A model generated the notes under the pieces. It was not told the origin of the DNA, searched no databases, and worked only from the letters and a program-made list of their open reading frames with translations. Shown here in pieces: positions 1 to 8,424 of a stretch of 64,000 nt of DNA. Origin of the DNA: GCA-002727615 sp964442655 (GTDB lineage: Bacteria > Pseudomonadota > Alphaproteobacteria > TMED109); assembly GCA_964442655.1 (NCBI GenBank), contig CAYTZM010000005.1, positions 1 through 64,000 on the forward strand, written 5' to 3'. A program made the translations under genes and the position numbers. Position 1 is the stretch's first letter. The number at the start of each line of letters is the position of its first letter.

Positions 1-13
1 ACTATTTAATACA

Positions 14-1420
14 TTATGGCATTAAAGGAATATTATTAAATAAACTAGAATTCCAAATGAAATGTACAAATACACTTGCAGCATATCCTAATGCTATTAC
101 TGGAGTCCATCTTAAATGAAAGAAAAATGTATATATACCTTTAGTCTGCCCCATTAACGCAACACCAGCAGCCGAACCTATCGATAACATACTACCTCCT
201 ACTCCTGCCGTTAATGTAACAAGCAACCACTGACCTAAATCCATTTGAGGCAACATAGTTAATACAGCAAACATAACTGGAATATTATCAACAATTGCAG
301 AAAGTATGCCAACTAAAATATTTGCAGTACTTGCTCCTAAATCCCCATACATATAAGAAGCGGTAAGTGCCATATACCCAAAAGCAGATAGGCCTCCAAC
401 ACACATTAAAACACCATAAAAAAAAAGTAACGTGTCCCATTCTGCTTTAGCTACTTTATCAAAAATATTGAAACCTTTTCCATCTGATTCTCTTTTCTTT
501 AAAAAGAACCCATAAACAGAAAGAACGCCAAGTCCGGTCATCATTCCAAACACTGGAGGCAAATGTAAAAACTGATGCTGTATTACAGTGAATGCTATAG
601 TGCATAAAAATAATAATATTATAGTATAACCTCCATCTTTAACGTCCACTTTTTCATTACTAGATTCAGGTTTTGCATCACTAATCGCAAAATGCATAAT
701 ACCGGCAGGTACCAAATAATTTACAGCAGAAGGAACAAATATATAAAAGAATTCGGAAAAGTTAACTATACCTTTTTGCCATACCATTAAAGTAGTGATA
801 TCTCCAAATGGCGAAAAAGCTCCTCCTGCATTAGCAGCAATGACAATATTTATACAAGCCAAACCTATAAACTTTCTATTACCCTTTCCAACTGCCATTA
901 CTACAGCGCACATTATTAACGCTGTAGTTAAATTATCTGCAATTGGAGACATGAAGAAAGACAATATTCCTGTAATCCAAAATATTTTTCGAAAAGTAAA
1001 CCCTTGAGCAACCAACCAAGCTCTAAGTGCTTCAAAAACATTTCTTTCTGTCATAGAATTTATAAAAGTCATAGCAACTAGTAAAAAAGCAAAAAGTTCC
1101 GCAAATTCTAAAAATGTATGTTTAAAAGCATACGCAGCTGCATGATTATCAAGGCCCATTTTTACTGCCATGTAGGCTACCATTGCCCATATGAAACCTG
1201 CTGCTAAAATAACTGGTTTTGATTTCCTTAAATGAGTATATTCTTCTACCATCACAAGTGCATAAGCAACTACAAAAACTAATAATGCTATAATAGCTGG
1301 AAAACTGTCTGTAATATCTAAATTCAATAATTCCATATCTGCTGCATTTGAAACGCCTGATGAAATAAATAAAATTCCTAATAATGTAAAAATTAATCTA
1401 AAAAATATCAGTATATTCAC
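14..1420 (-). CDS. nhaD: Na+/H+ antiporter, NhaD family
   Basis: Predicted inner-membrane sodium/proton exchanger of the NhaD (ion-transporter superfamily) type, used for Na+ extrusion and pH homeostasis. About 11-12 hydrophobic segments run along the protein. Family motifs are visible: SPIADNLTTALIM, then NAGGAFSPFGDITTLM, and a second-repeat SAIVDNIPVMFAV; the paired Asp-Asn sites are expected to bind the ion. A TTG start is possible 12 bases upstream (1432), but that codon lies inside the Shine-Dalgarno-like TTGGAGAT. The GTG at 1420, six bases after GGAG, is therefore the better start (468 aa). The N-terminal hydrophobic stretch ending SNAAD may be a cleaved leader. It is divergent from the VOC gene. 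Family call is secure; the exact start is less so. Confidence 0.9.
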   Translation of the reverse strand: MNILIFFRLIFTLLGILFISSGVSNAADMELLNLDITDSFPAIIALLVFVVAYALVMVEEYTHLRKSKPVILAAGFIWAMVAYMAVKMGLDNHAAAYAFKHTFLEFAELFAFLLVAMTFINSMTERNVFEALRAWLVAQGFTFRKIFWITGILSFFMSPIADNLTTALIMCAVVMAVGKGNRKFIGLACINIVIAANAGGAFSPFGDITTLMVWQKGIVNFSEFFYIFVPSAVNYLVPAGIMHFAISDAKPESSNEKVDVKDGGYTIILLFLCTIAFTVIQHQFLHLPPVFGMMTGLGVLSVYGFFLKKRESDGKGFNIFDKVAKAEWDTLLFFYGVLMCVGGLSAFGYMALTASYMYGDLGASTANILVGILSAIVDNIPVMFAVLTMLPQMDLGQWLLVTLTAGVGGSMLSIGSAAGVALMGQTKGIYTFFFHLRWTPVIALGYAASVFVHFIWNSSLFNNIPLMP

Positions 1421-1517
1421 TTTTATCTCCAACTATTAATAAAGTTATTCTATTTACAATTTAATAAGTATAGATAAGCTAATTATTGTTATTTGTACAA
1501 GGAGATTTTTTAATAAA

Positions 1518-1898
1518 ATGAATAAACTTTTAGATAGCCTAGATCACATAACCATAATTACAAAAAAACTAAAAAAGACAACTGACTTTTACATTAATAT
1601 TTTAGGAATGGAATTAGACAATCAGAGGCCTCCATTTAATTTTGGTGGAGCCTGGTTATCTTTAAATAAGAGAGCAGTTGTACATATTGTAGTAAATAAT
1701 AATCATATCACAAATGATAATAAACCAACTTTAGATCACATTGCCTTTAGGGCAAAAGATATTGAATTAATTAAAAAAAAATTAGACCTGCATAGAATAG
1801 AATATCTAGAAAAAATTACTCCTGACAATAAAATATTACAACTATTTATCACAGATCCAAATGGCATTAAATTAGAGTTGTCTAAATCAATTGAATAA
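1518..1898 (+). CDS. VOC-family (glyoxalase/dioxygenase fold) protein
   Basis: A 126-residue single-module VOC protein with two beta-alpha-beta-beta-beta halves. The start LDHITI, the middle LDHIAFRAKDI and the end FITDPNGIKLEL are the usual anchor points, giving candidate metal ligands at the two His and the final Glu. Members include glyoxalase I, extradiol dioxygenases and fosfomycin-type thiol transferases; nothing here fixes the substrate. AAGGAG lies upstream of the ATG with an A/T-rich spacer. It stands alone on the plus strand between divergent nhaD and the convergent molybdopterin enzyme. Fold assignment is good, function unknown. Confidence 0.8.
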   Translation: MNKLLDSLDHITIITKKLKKTTDFYINILGMELDNQRPPFNFGGAWLSLNKRAVVHIVVNNNHITNDNKPTLDHIAFRAKDIELIKKKLDLHRIEYLEKITPDNKILQLFITDPNGIKLELSKSIE

Positions 1899-1899
1899 A

Positions 1900-1927
1900 A
1901 AAAACGGCCCCCCGAAAGGAGCCGTTT
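1900..1927 (-). terminator. Rho-independent terminator of the molybdopterin hydroxylase operon
   Basis: Read on the minus strand, arms AAACGGCTCC and GGGGCCGTTT (one G-U wobble) form a 10-bp stem with a six-base loop, followed directly by a run of T. It lies just past the stop of the large hydroxylase subunit. On the plus strand the stem is not followed by T residues, so it mainly serves the minus-strand operon. Confidence 0.85.
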
Positions 1928-1951
1928 AATTAGTATACTTATACTTTGTGT

Positions 1952-4246
1952 CTATGCACCACGTTGAGCTGCTTTAATTTTTTCAGCTGTAATTGGCCAT
2001 GAACGTACTCTTGCACCTGATGCATTATATACAGCATTTGCAATTGCAGGTCCTACACAAGTAACCACTGGTTCACCACAACCCGCTGGATAATGACCAT
2101 TTTGAATAATAGCCACATCTACTTCTGGAGCTTGATGAATACGCATTGGAGTCCAAGTATCAAAGTTTCCTTGATCAATTGAACCATTAGTCATAGTTAC
2201 ATTTTCATGTAAAACACGACTAGATCCAAATAATGCAGAACCTTGTATTTGAGCTAGAACACCGTCTGGATTAACAGCTGTTCCTACATCCATTGCTATT
2301 GTAAGTTTTGTCAATGTTGGTTCTCCTGAAGAAGGATCAACATGAACTTCTGCTACAACACAAGTCCAACTTGGTGATCCACGCTCTTGAGAAGCAACAG
2401 CCGCTATACCTTGAGCAGTATTAGCTGGCATTGGTTTTACATTATAACCAGATTTACCCGCTGCTACTATTAAAGCATTTCTAAGTCTGTTAGCACCACC
2501 TACTGTATTAGGAGGTGTACCAGCATTCTTACCAGTTGCGCTTAACATAGAAAGTCTCAAATCTAGAGGATCCTTACCAATTTTATGAGCAACCTCATCG
2601 ATAAAGCTTTCATTTGCCCACCAAGTCCAAGTAGGTGCAACAGCACGTAATTGTCCTGGAGGAGCAGCCGCCATAGCAGTAGTATTTTCAACAGATCTCA
2701 CATAGTGATTTGGGACATCGTACCAGTGATCCGAACCATTAGTTGAGAACTGGTCAATCTTACCTTTTTTATCCACAGAATCAGCCAAGAAACCTGGAGC
2801 CATACGTTTTGTAGCCCAACCTGCACACACATCATGTGACATAACATTGATTTTTCCATCCTTAACACCACCCTTTACTCTTTGAACAGTGTGTGTTTGG
2901 TGAAAATCAAAGCCTAAGTCAATTTCACGTGTATAGATTAATTTTACTGGTCTACCTACTTGCTGAGCCGCCATAGCAGCAATAATTGTGTTGTCTGGTT
3001 CTAATCTACGACCAAAACCTGTTCCAGCATATTGTTGGTGTAAAACAACATTAGCAGCATCAACACCAAGCGCTGCAGCTGTCATTGCTGTAAAACGACC
3101 TTGGAATTGAGAACCACAGAATAAATGCCATATACCATTAGATTCCATAGCAACCGCATTCATAGGTTCCATACAACCATGATAACCTAATGATGTTTCA
3201 TATTCTGCTTCAACAGTTGTATCTGCTCCACCCATAGCTCCATCAGGATCTCCTTCAAGAACCCATGTGAAACCTTGAGAATCATCTGCTATAGAATCTT
3301 TAGCAGATTGAACAATGTCAGCTGAAGATGTTCCAGCATTTGGACCTGAATCCCAGTTAACATTCATTGCAGCAGCTGCTTTTTCAGCAGCCCAATAAGT
3401 TTCACCTAAAGCAACTACATAACCTGTATTTACTCCTGTAGGATCTTCTTTAATATGAGCTACCCCAGCATAACCGTCTACTCCTTTAGCAGCAGAATCA
3501 TCTACTGATAACGGAACCGCTCCATAACGAGCAGGATTTGCTACCAAACGACCATAAACCATGTTAGGAACAAATACGTCAATTCCATAACGAGCTGCAC
3601 CTGTAATTTTATCAGGTATATCAAGAGCTGGAATAGATTGTCCAACTACTTTATATTCACCAAACTTTTTAAGTGAAAGTGCTTTCATTTCATCTTCACT
3701 AAAAGTACGGTCAATAGTTGTTTGACTTAAGATTTCAGCATAAGTTTTTGAAGCACCAGATGCACTATCTGTAACTGTTGAGTTGCTAGCTGTACATTGT
3801 CCAGCAGTCACACCCATCAATCTAGCACCAGCTTCTGTTAAAGCAATTCTTGCTGAAGCTCCAATTCTTGAATTACGATCAAAAGTCCAGTTCACTGACC
3901 ATGAACCACCTGTGATCATAAATCCCCATTTTTCAGCTGTGTCAGGATAATCGATTCTTACATCATTCCAATCTATTTCTAACTCTTCTGCTACTGATTG
4001 TGCTAAAGCAGTACCAACATGCTGTCCAATTTCAGCTTTAGTTATATGAACAGTTGCAATTCCTGAATTGTCCATAGTTAAAAATACTTGGTGATCCCAA
4101 GAACCAGCAGCAATTGCTTCACGTGCTCCACCTACTACATTAGGAAGAACAGAATAGCCTACTACTAAACCTGTACCAGCTACCGCAGAACCCACAAGCA
4201 TTTCGCGTCGTGTGATTCCTTTTAAATTTTTGTCATGTTTAGTCAT
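1952..4246 (-). CDS. Molybdopterin-binding large subunit, IorB-like (xanthine dehydrogenase family)
   Basis: Large subunit (764 aa) of a two-subunit molybdenum hydroxylase, close in length and layout to isoquinoline 1-oxidoreductase beta. The N-terminus carries a twin-arginine leader (TRREMLVG, then a hydrophobic stretch to about residue 47), so export to the periplasm is expected. Moco-domain signatures are GTGFGRRLEPD, the PPGQLRAV segment, WANESFIDEVAHKIGKDPLD and C-terminal GCGEPVV, whose Glu matches the catalytic base of the family. No FAD subunit gene is nearby, as in IorAB and periplasmic aldehyde oxidases, where electrons go to cytochromes. The gene follows the 2Fe-2S subunit by 3 bases. 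Its GC is visibly higher than its neighbours'. The substrate cannot be told from sequence. Confidence 0.85.
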   Translation of the reverse strand: MTKHDKNLKGITRREMLVGSAVAGTGLVVGYSVLPNVVGGAREAIAAGSWDHQVFLTMDNSGIATVHITKAEIGQHVGTALAQSVAEELEIDWNDVRIDYPDTAEKWGFMITGGSWSVNWTFDRNSRIGASARIALTEAGARLMGVTAGQCTASNSTVTDSASGASKTYAEILSQTTIDRTFSEDEMKALSLKKFGEYKVVGQSIPALDIPDKITGAARYGIDVFVPNMVYGRLVANPARYGAVPLSVDDSAAKGVDGYAGVAHIKEDPTGVNTGYVVALGETYWAAEKAAAAMNVNWDSGPNAGTSSADIVQSAKDSIADDSQGFTWVLEGDPDGAMGGADTTVEAEYETSLGYHGCMEPMNAVAMESNGIWHLFCGSQFQGRFTAMTAAALGVDAANVVLHQQYAGTGFGRRLEPDNTIIAAMAAQQVGRPVKLIYTREIDLGFDFHQTHTVQRVKGGVKDGKINVMSHDVCAGWATKRMAPGFLADSVDKKGKIDQFSTNGSDHWYDVPNHYVRSVENTTAMAAAPPGQLRAVAPTWTWWANESFIDEVAHKIGKDPLDLRLSMLSATGKNAGTPPNTVGGANRLRNALIVAAGKSGYNVKPMPANTAQGIAAVASQERGSPSWTCVVAEVHVDPSSGEPTLTKLTIAMDVGTAVNPDGVLAQIQGSALFGSSRVLHENVTMTNGSIDQGNFDTWTPMRIHQAPEVDVAIIQNGHYPAGCGEPVVTCVGPAIANAVYNASGARVRSWPITAEKIKAAQRGA

Positions 4247-4249
4247 GAT

Positions 4250-4708
4250 CTATGCTCCCATTAACTCTGATGCGCGACGAACACCTTGTTTAATTCTTAC
4301 ATATGTTATGCAACGACATAAATTACCTTGCATAGCTTCAAGAATTTCACCATCTGATGGTGATGGATTACCTTCTAAGAAAGCAGCCGCGTTCATCATT
4401 TGACCTGATTGACAATAACCACATTGTGGTACTTGAAGTTCAAGCCATGCTTGTTGAACAGGATGTTGACCTTTTGGATCTAAACCCTCGATAGTAGTGA
4501 TTCTTGATCCTTCAGCATCTCCTATTTCGATCTGACAAGAACGTACTGCTTCACCATCAAGATGAATAGTACATGCTCCACATAGCCCCATGCCACAACC
4601 AAATTTTGTACCAGTTAAACGCAAATGCTCACGAATAACCCATAATAACTTAGTATCAGCAGGTGCATCAACAACATGTGAAGTGTTATTGATATTTAAT
4701 ACAGCCAT
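4250..4708 (-). CDS. (2Fe-2S) small subunit, IorA-like
   Basis: A 152-residue iron-sulfur subunit, matching the usual length of isoquinoline 1-oxidoreductase alpha. The N-terminal plant-ferredoxin-type cluster is CGMGLCGACTIHLDG with a further Cys in VRSC. The C-terminal helical domain has CGYCQSGQM and GNLCRCITY, the second 2Fe-2S site. It passes electrons away from the Moco in the partner subunit. It has no leader of its own, so it would be exported piggy-back with the twin-arginine partner, as is established for this enzyme class. GTGGAGGT stands just before the ATG. It is first in a two-gene operon with its own likely promoter. Confidence 0.87.
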   Translation of the reverse strand: MAVLNINNTSHVVDAPADTKLLWVIREHLRLTGTKFGCGMGLCGACTIHLDGEAVRSCQIEIGDAEGSRITTIEGLDPKGQHPVQQAWLELQVPQCGYCQSGQMMNAAAFLEGNPSPSDGEILEAMQGNLCRCITYVRIKQGVRRASELMGA

Positions 4709-4810
4709 ATTACCTCCACTGTGCGAACGTTAACGGAAATTACAAAAGAAATGAAGGTCAATAAACCCGGCCGAAAATGCCGTTCCTCCCAAACTCCCTA
4801 TACAAAGACT

Positions 4811-4839
4811 AAATTAACCCAGCATTAATAAGAAATCAA
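4811..4839 (-). promoter_or_regulatory. Candidate sigma70-type promoter for the molybdopterin hydroxylase operon
   Basis: On the minus strand TTGATT and TAATTT are separated by 17 bases, in the 150-base gap between the SDR stop and the 2Fe-2S subunit. It would give a leader of about 95 bases containing a GC-richer patch (GGAACGGCATTTTCGGCC). I could not match that leader to a known riboswitch. Call is by consensus only. Confidence 0.35.
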
Positions 4840-4858
4840 GCTTTTGTGTAGAAAAATA

Positions 4859-5620
4859 TTATATACACCTTCCGCCATCAACCTCGAGCATTACTCCTGT
4901 AATAAAATCCGCTTCGTCTGAAGATAAATATAAAGCTGCATTAGCCATATCTCTAGGTTGACATAAACGTCCCAACGGAACTGTTGAAACAAATCTATCA
5001 TAAGATTCTTTTTTAGGGCCATCACCCAAAAATCCATCTAGCATAGCTGTATCTCCTGCAACTGGACAAAGACCATTAACTCTTATTTTTTCTGGAGCTA
5101 ATTCTAATGACAAACCTTTTGTCATCGTAACTAATGCTCCTTTTGTAGCATTATAGGCAGTCAATCCAGGTCTAGGCCTTAACGCTGCAGTAGAAACAGT
5201 ATTTATTATAACACCTCCGGATTTTTGTTTTATAAATATAGGTGCACTATGTACTGCTCCTAAATAAACTGATTTAACATTAATTTTAAAAAGAGCATCA
5301 AACTCCTCTTCAGAAGTTTCAACTAAAGGCGTAGGTCTCATTCCAATAGCGGCATTTTGAATCAGAATATCTAACTTACCAAATACTTCTATAACTTTAT
5401 GCATCATCTTTTTTGTTTGTTCGCTATCTGATACATCAACGTGAAAAGCAATAGAATTTCCTCCCTCATCATTTATTTCTGAAGAAACTTTCTCAGCTGC
5501 TTCAATATTTATATCTGCAAGCAAAACTTTAGCTCCTTCCTTAGCAAACCGTCTTGCCATGCCTTCTCCAAATCCTGAAGCAGCTCCTGTTACTATAGAA
5601 ACCTTATTGTTTAACCTCAT
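4859..5620 (-). CDS. SDR-family NAD(P)-dependent oxidoreductase
   Basis: Classical short-chain dehydrogenase/reductase of 253 aa. Visible are the dinucleotide motif TGAASGFGEG (residues about 12-21), an Asp after the second strand (LLADIN) that favours NAD, the NAAIG motif, a catalytic YNATK preceded by a Ser-rich strand, and the C-terminal GVMLEVDGG. Many such proteins are 3-oxoacyl reductases or alcohol dehydrogenases; the substrate is not readable. AGAGGA lies 8 bases before the ATG. It is upstream of the molybdenum hydroxylase on the same strand, but a 150-base gap argues for separate transcription. Confidence 0.88.
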   Translation of the reverse strand: MRLNNKVSIVTGAASGFGEGMARRFAKEGAKVLLADINIEAAEKVSSEINDEGGNSIAFHVDVSDSEQTKKMMHKVIEVFGKLDILIQNAAIGMRPTPLVETSEEEFDALFKINVKSVYLGAVHSAPIFIKQKSGGVIINTVSTAALRPRPGLTAYNATKGALVTMTKGLSLELAPEKIRVNGLCPVAGDTAMLDGFLGDGPKKESYDRFVSTVPLGRLCQPRDMANAALYLSSDEADFITGVMLEVDGGRCI

Positions 5621-5726
5621 AATAATATCCTCTCTGATTAAATTTTTTATTTAATTTATTTTATATATTAAAAGTTATAAATAAGTTAAATAAATAAACA
5701 TAATAAAATTTGGATTATATTAAATT

Positions 5727-6185
5727 ATGAAATTTATTTCTTTGAGTTATTTATTACTGATTCTTTATATATTTTTATTTAATGGAATTTCTTTTGGAAA
5801 CGAAATAAATTGCAACACTTTAGATACAGATATTAAATGTAATTATTTATTAGAAGTTAATAGCAAAAATATATCCGATTTAGGAACTTATAACATATCA
5901 ATTTCATTAAATAAAATTAAAGAGATAAAAGGTGTGTTTAATGGAAAAATGCTTATAAATGCAGGATTGTGTGGATCTAATCTAAAAAATATTATAACTG
6001 AAAATGTTCAAATAGCTCAAAGTCATAATAGTCACGGATATAATTTTCCAGTAATTTTACATAAACAAAAAATAGAAGCTAATTTCTGTATTTCAATACT
6101 AATGAATAATTGCATTGACAGTTGTTCAGAGCTAATTAATCTTAAAGTTAATATATCACCTATAATGAAGATGAAGAGAAGATAA
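5727..6185 (+). CDS. Small secreted six-cysteine protein upstream of livJ
   Basis: I do not recognise this family. The 152-residue product begins with a hydrophobic leader ending about ISFG-NE (residue 24-25), followed by a region of about 127 residues rich in beta-prone stretches with six Cys (29, 38, 82, 121, 129, 133), an even number suiting periplasmic disulfides. The end is basic (MKMKRR). The livJ start is only 24 bases downstream on the same strand, so co-transcription with the importer is likely. No clear Shine-Dalgarno precedes the ATG. A role as an accessory periplasmic protein of the importer is inference. Confidence 0.7.
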   Translation: MKFISLSYLLLILYIFLFNGISFGNEINCNTLDTDIKCNYLLEVNSKNISDLGTYNISISLNKIKEIKGVFNGKMLINAGLCGSNLKNIITENVQIAQSHNSHGYNFPVILHKQKIEANFCISILMNNCIDSCSELINLKVNISPIMKMKRR

Positions 6186-6209
6186 TGCTTAATTTAAGGG
6201 AGAGTCAAA

Positions 6210-7478
6210 ATGATAAAAAAACAAAACATCTCAAGAAGAACACTATTAAAAAATAGTGTAGCCTCAGTAAGTACGTTAGCCTTAAGTACTGGCTTCCCTT
6301 CTATTTTAAAAGCTGAAGAAAATATTAAAATAGGTGTTCCAACAATATTATCAGGAAGAGTTGCTCAATTAGGAATTTCTGTAAGTAATGCTCTAAATAT
6401 GGCCGTAGATAATTTTAATAATAATGGCGGGTTAGATGGACGTAATATTGAATTAATAATAAGAGATAGTAGAGCAAAACCAGATGAAGCAGCAAGAGTA
6501 TGCAGAGATTTTATAAACTCTGAAAAAGTAGATGCTATTATTAATGCTGAAGCCTCAGGTGCATCTTTTGCAGTTCAGGAAGTAATTCGTGAAAGTGGTA
6601 CTCTCTGCTTACACACTGTTTCAGAAACATCTCGTCTAACTGCTGATCCTGAAATCAGAGCATGGAATGCATTTAGGTTTGCCAGACAAGGCATTCATGA
6701 CGCAGTAGGAAGTGCTAGATATGCAGCAAAAATCATTAAAGAAAAAGGCTTAAAAAAATGGATGTCTGTTAATCCAGACTATGCCTATGGAAGAGATAGT
6801 GATGATACATTCTTTTGGGCTTTAGAAAAATTTTCGCCAGGATTTGAAATATTAGGAAAGGGATGGCCTAAAATATTTCAACCAGATTATACTGAAGTTA
6901 TTACACAAATAGCTAGAGAAAAACCGGATGCAATATACAGTAGCCTTTGGGGAGGAGATCTTGTATCTTTTATAGATCAAGCATCATTATATGGAATCTT
7001 TAAAAACACTCAACTTTTTGCCATTAATTTAGCCGATTACACAACTATGAGTGCCGTAAAAAATCTACCTAAAGGCTTACATTCCGCAACAAGATATGTT
7101 GCAGCCTGGCCTAATACTCAAGATAATAGAGATTATGATAAGTCTTACACAAATCTTTATGGAGACCATCCCACTAACTGGTCTTGGGAAGCTTCCGTAG
7201 GTATAGATTATTTAATTAGTGCTTTAAAAGAAACTAATGGAACAAATAATAAAAAATTAGCAGAAGCAATAAGAGGAAAAACCAGAAAATCTTTTATGGG
7301 TGTTGGTGATGGAAATACTGTTTCTATAAGAAATAAAGATCAAACAATTATAGATTATTCAATTGGATGGGGAACTACTATTTCAGATGATCCATATATG
7401 ACAGATATTCAAGCAGCCGATTGGAATACTATAGAAGCACTGGAAAATGAATGGTTAGCTGATAAAGGCTGGGTGTAA
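6210..7478 (+). CDS. livJ: Branched-chain amino acid-type ABC transporter, substrate-binding protein
   Basis: Periplasmic type I binding protein (422 aa) of the LIV/HAAT importer family. The leader holds SRRTLLKNSV, a good twin-arginine motif, then a hydrophobic stretch ending near ILKAEE. The mature part begins IKIGVPTILSGRVAQLG and proceeds through NGGLDGRNIELI, as in Leu/Ile/Val-, amide- and urea-binding relatives. AAGGGAGAG stands 6-7 bases before the ATG. It is the first gene of a contiguous livJHMGF set, with the small secreted protein just before it. Ligand choice cannot be told; amide, urea or amino-acid substrates all occur in this family. Confidence 0.88.
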   Translation: MIKKQNISRRTLLKNSVASVSTLALSTGFPSILKAEENIKIGVPTILSGRVAQLGISVSNALNMAVDNFNNNGGLDGRNIELIIRDSRAKPDEAARVCRDFINSEKVDAIINAEASGASFAVQEVIRESGTLCLHTVSETSRLTADPEIRAWNAFRFARQGIHDAVGSARYAAKIIKEKGLKKWMSVNPDYAYGRDSDDTFFWALEKFSPGFEILGKGWPKIFQPDYTEVITQIAREKPDAIYSSLWGGDLVSFIDQASLYGIFKNTQLFAINLADYTTMSAVKNLPKGLHSATRYVAAWPNTQDNRDYDKSYTNLYGDHPTNWSWEASVGIDYLISALKETNGTNNKKLAEAIRGKTRKSFMGVGDGNTVSIRNKDQTIIDYSIGWGTTISDDPYMTDIQAADWNTIEALENEWLADKGWV

Positions 7479-7521
7479 TTTTAAATATAATTTTATAAAA
7501 ATATAATAAATAGGCTGTTTA

Positions 7522-8424
7522 ATGGAAATTTTTGCTTTCTTAGATTGCATTATATCTCCTGCATGCCTGATATCCCAGGCAGCAGGAGGCTTAAAAATTG
7601 GTATGTTACTATTTCTGGTTGCATCTGGTTTAACTTTGGTATTTGGTGTCCTTGGTGTTATCAACTTTGCTCATGGAGCACTATATATGCTTGGTGCATA
7701 CTTTTCATGGCAAGTAATGTCTATAACAGGGCATTTCGGTTTATCTGTAATTTTAGGAGCATTAGGAGTTGCTATATTTGGGTTATTATTTGAAAGAACT
7801 CTAATAAGCAGAATTTATAATGCTGATCTGCTTGTTCAAATATTATTATGTTATTCGGTAGTTTTAATATTAGACGATTTAGTAATGATAATTTGGGGTG
7901 ATGAATTTTTATCAAGCCTTGGTATACCTAAAATCTTTCAAATTCCTCCATTATTTATTTTTGATGCTATAATTCCCCCTTTTCATTTAGCTATAATTAC
8001 TATTAGTTTTATTGTGGCTATAATTCTGTGGTTCATTATGACTAAAACTAAATTTGGAAGATTAGTCAGAGCTGCCGCCATTAATCCAAAAATGTTAGAA
8101 GCTCTAGGAGTTAATACAAATATAATCAAAGCAGGAGTTTTTATGCTTGGAAGCTTTTTAGCAGGATTAGGTGGAGCTCTCGCTGCCAGTTTAGGCAGTG
8201 TAGTATCAGGTATGGGAAATTCTATCTTAATAGAATCTTTTATTGTAACTGTCATTGGTGGGATGGGTTCTATAAGTGGAGCTTTTTTAGCATCATTAAT
8301 TATAGGCATGGCAAGATCATTTGGAGCAGTTGCAATGCCATTATTCACAGATGGCTTGATGTTTCTAATTATGGTCCTTGTTCTTATATTAAGACCACAA
8401 GGATTAATGGGAAATAAAAAATAA
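7522..8424 (+). CDS. livH: Branched-chain amino acid-type ABC permease LivH
   Basis: Inner-membrane permease of 300 aa with about 8 hydrophobic segments. LivH hallmarks are GLTLVFGVLGVINFAHGALY near residues 40-60 and, late in the protein, GGMGSISGAFLASLIIG, which faces the ATPase. It pairs with LivM to form the channel. Its stop shares one base with the livM start (TAATG), so translation is coupled. Length is normal. Confidence 0.93.
   Translation: MEIFAFLDCIISPACLISQAAGGLKIGMLLFLVASGLTLVFGVLGVINFAHGALYMLGAYFSWQVMSITGHFGLSVILGALGVAIFGLLFERTLISRIYNADLLVQILLCYSVVLILDDLVMIIWGDEFLSSLGIPKIFQIPPLFIFDAIIPPFHLAIITISFIVAIILWFIMTKTKFGRLVRAAAINPKMLEALGVNTNIIKAGVFMLGSFLAGLGGALAASLGSVVSGMGNSILIESFIVTVIGGMGSISGAFLASLIIGMARSFGAVAMPLFTDGLMFLIMVLVLILRPQGLMGNKK

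Noticed and set aside
1952..4708. Recent horizontal transfer of the hydroxylase genes because of higher GC
   Set aside because: Ribosomal genes in the window show a similar rise, so expression-linked codon choice is a simpler explanation; no mobile-element remnants flank the pair.
4709..4858. Molybdenum-cofactor riboswitch upstream of the hydroxylase
   Set aside because: The leader is about 95 bases with only a small GC-rich patch; I could not build the multi-stem Moco RNA fold from it.
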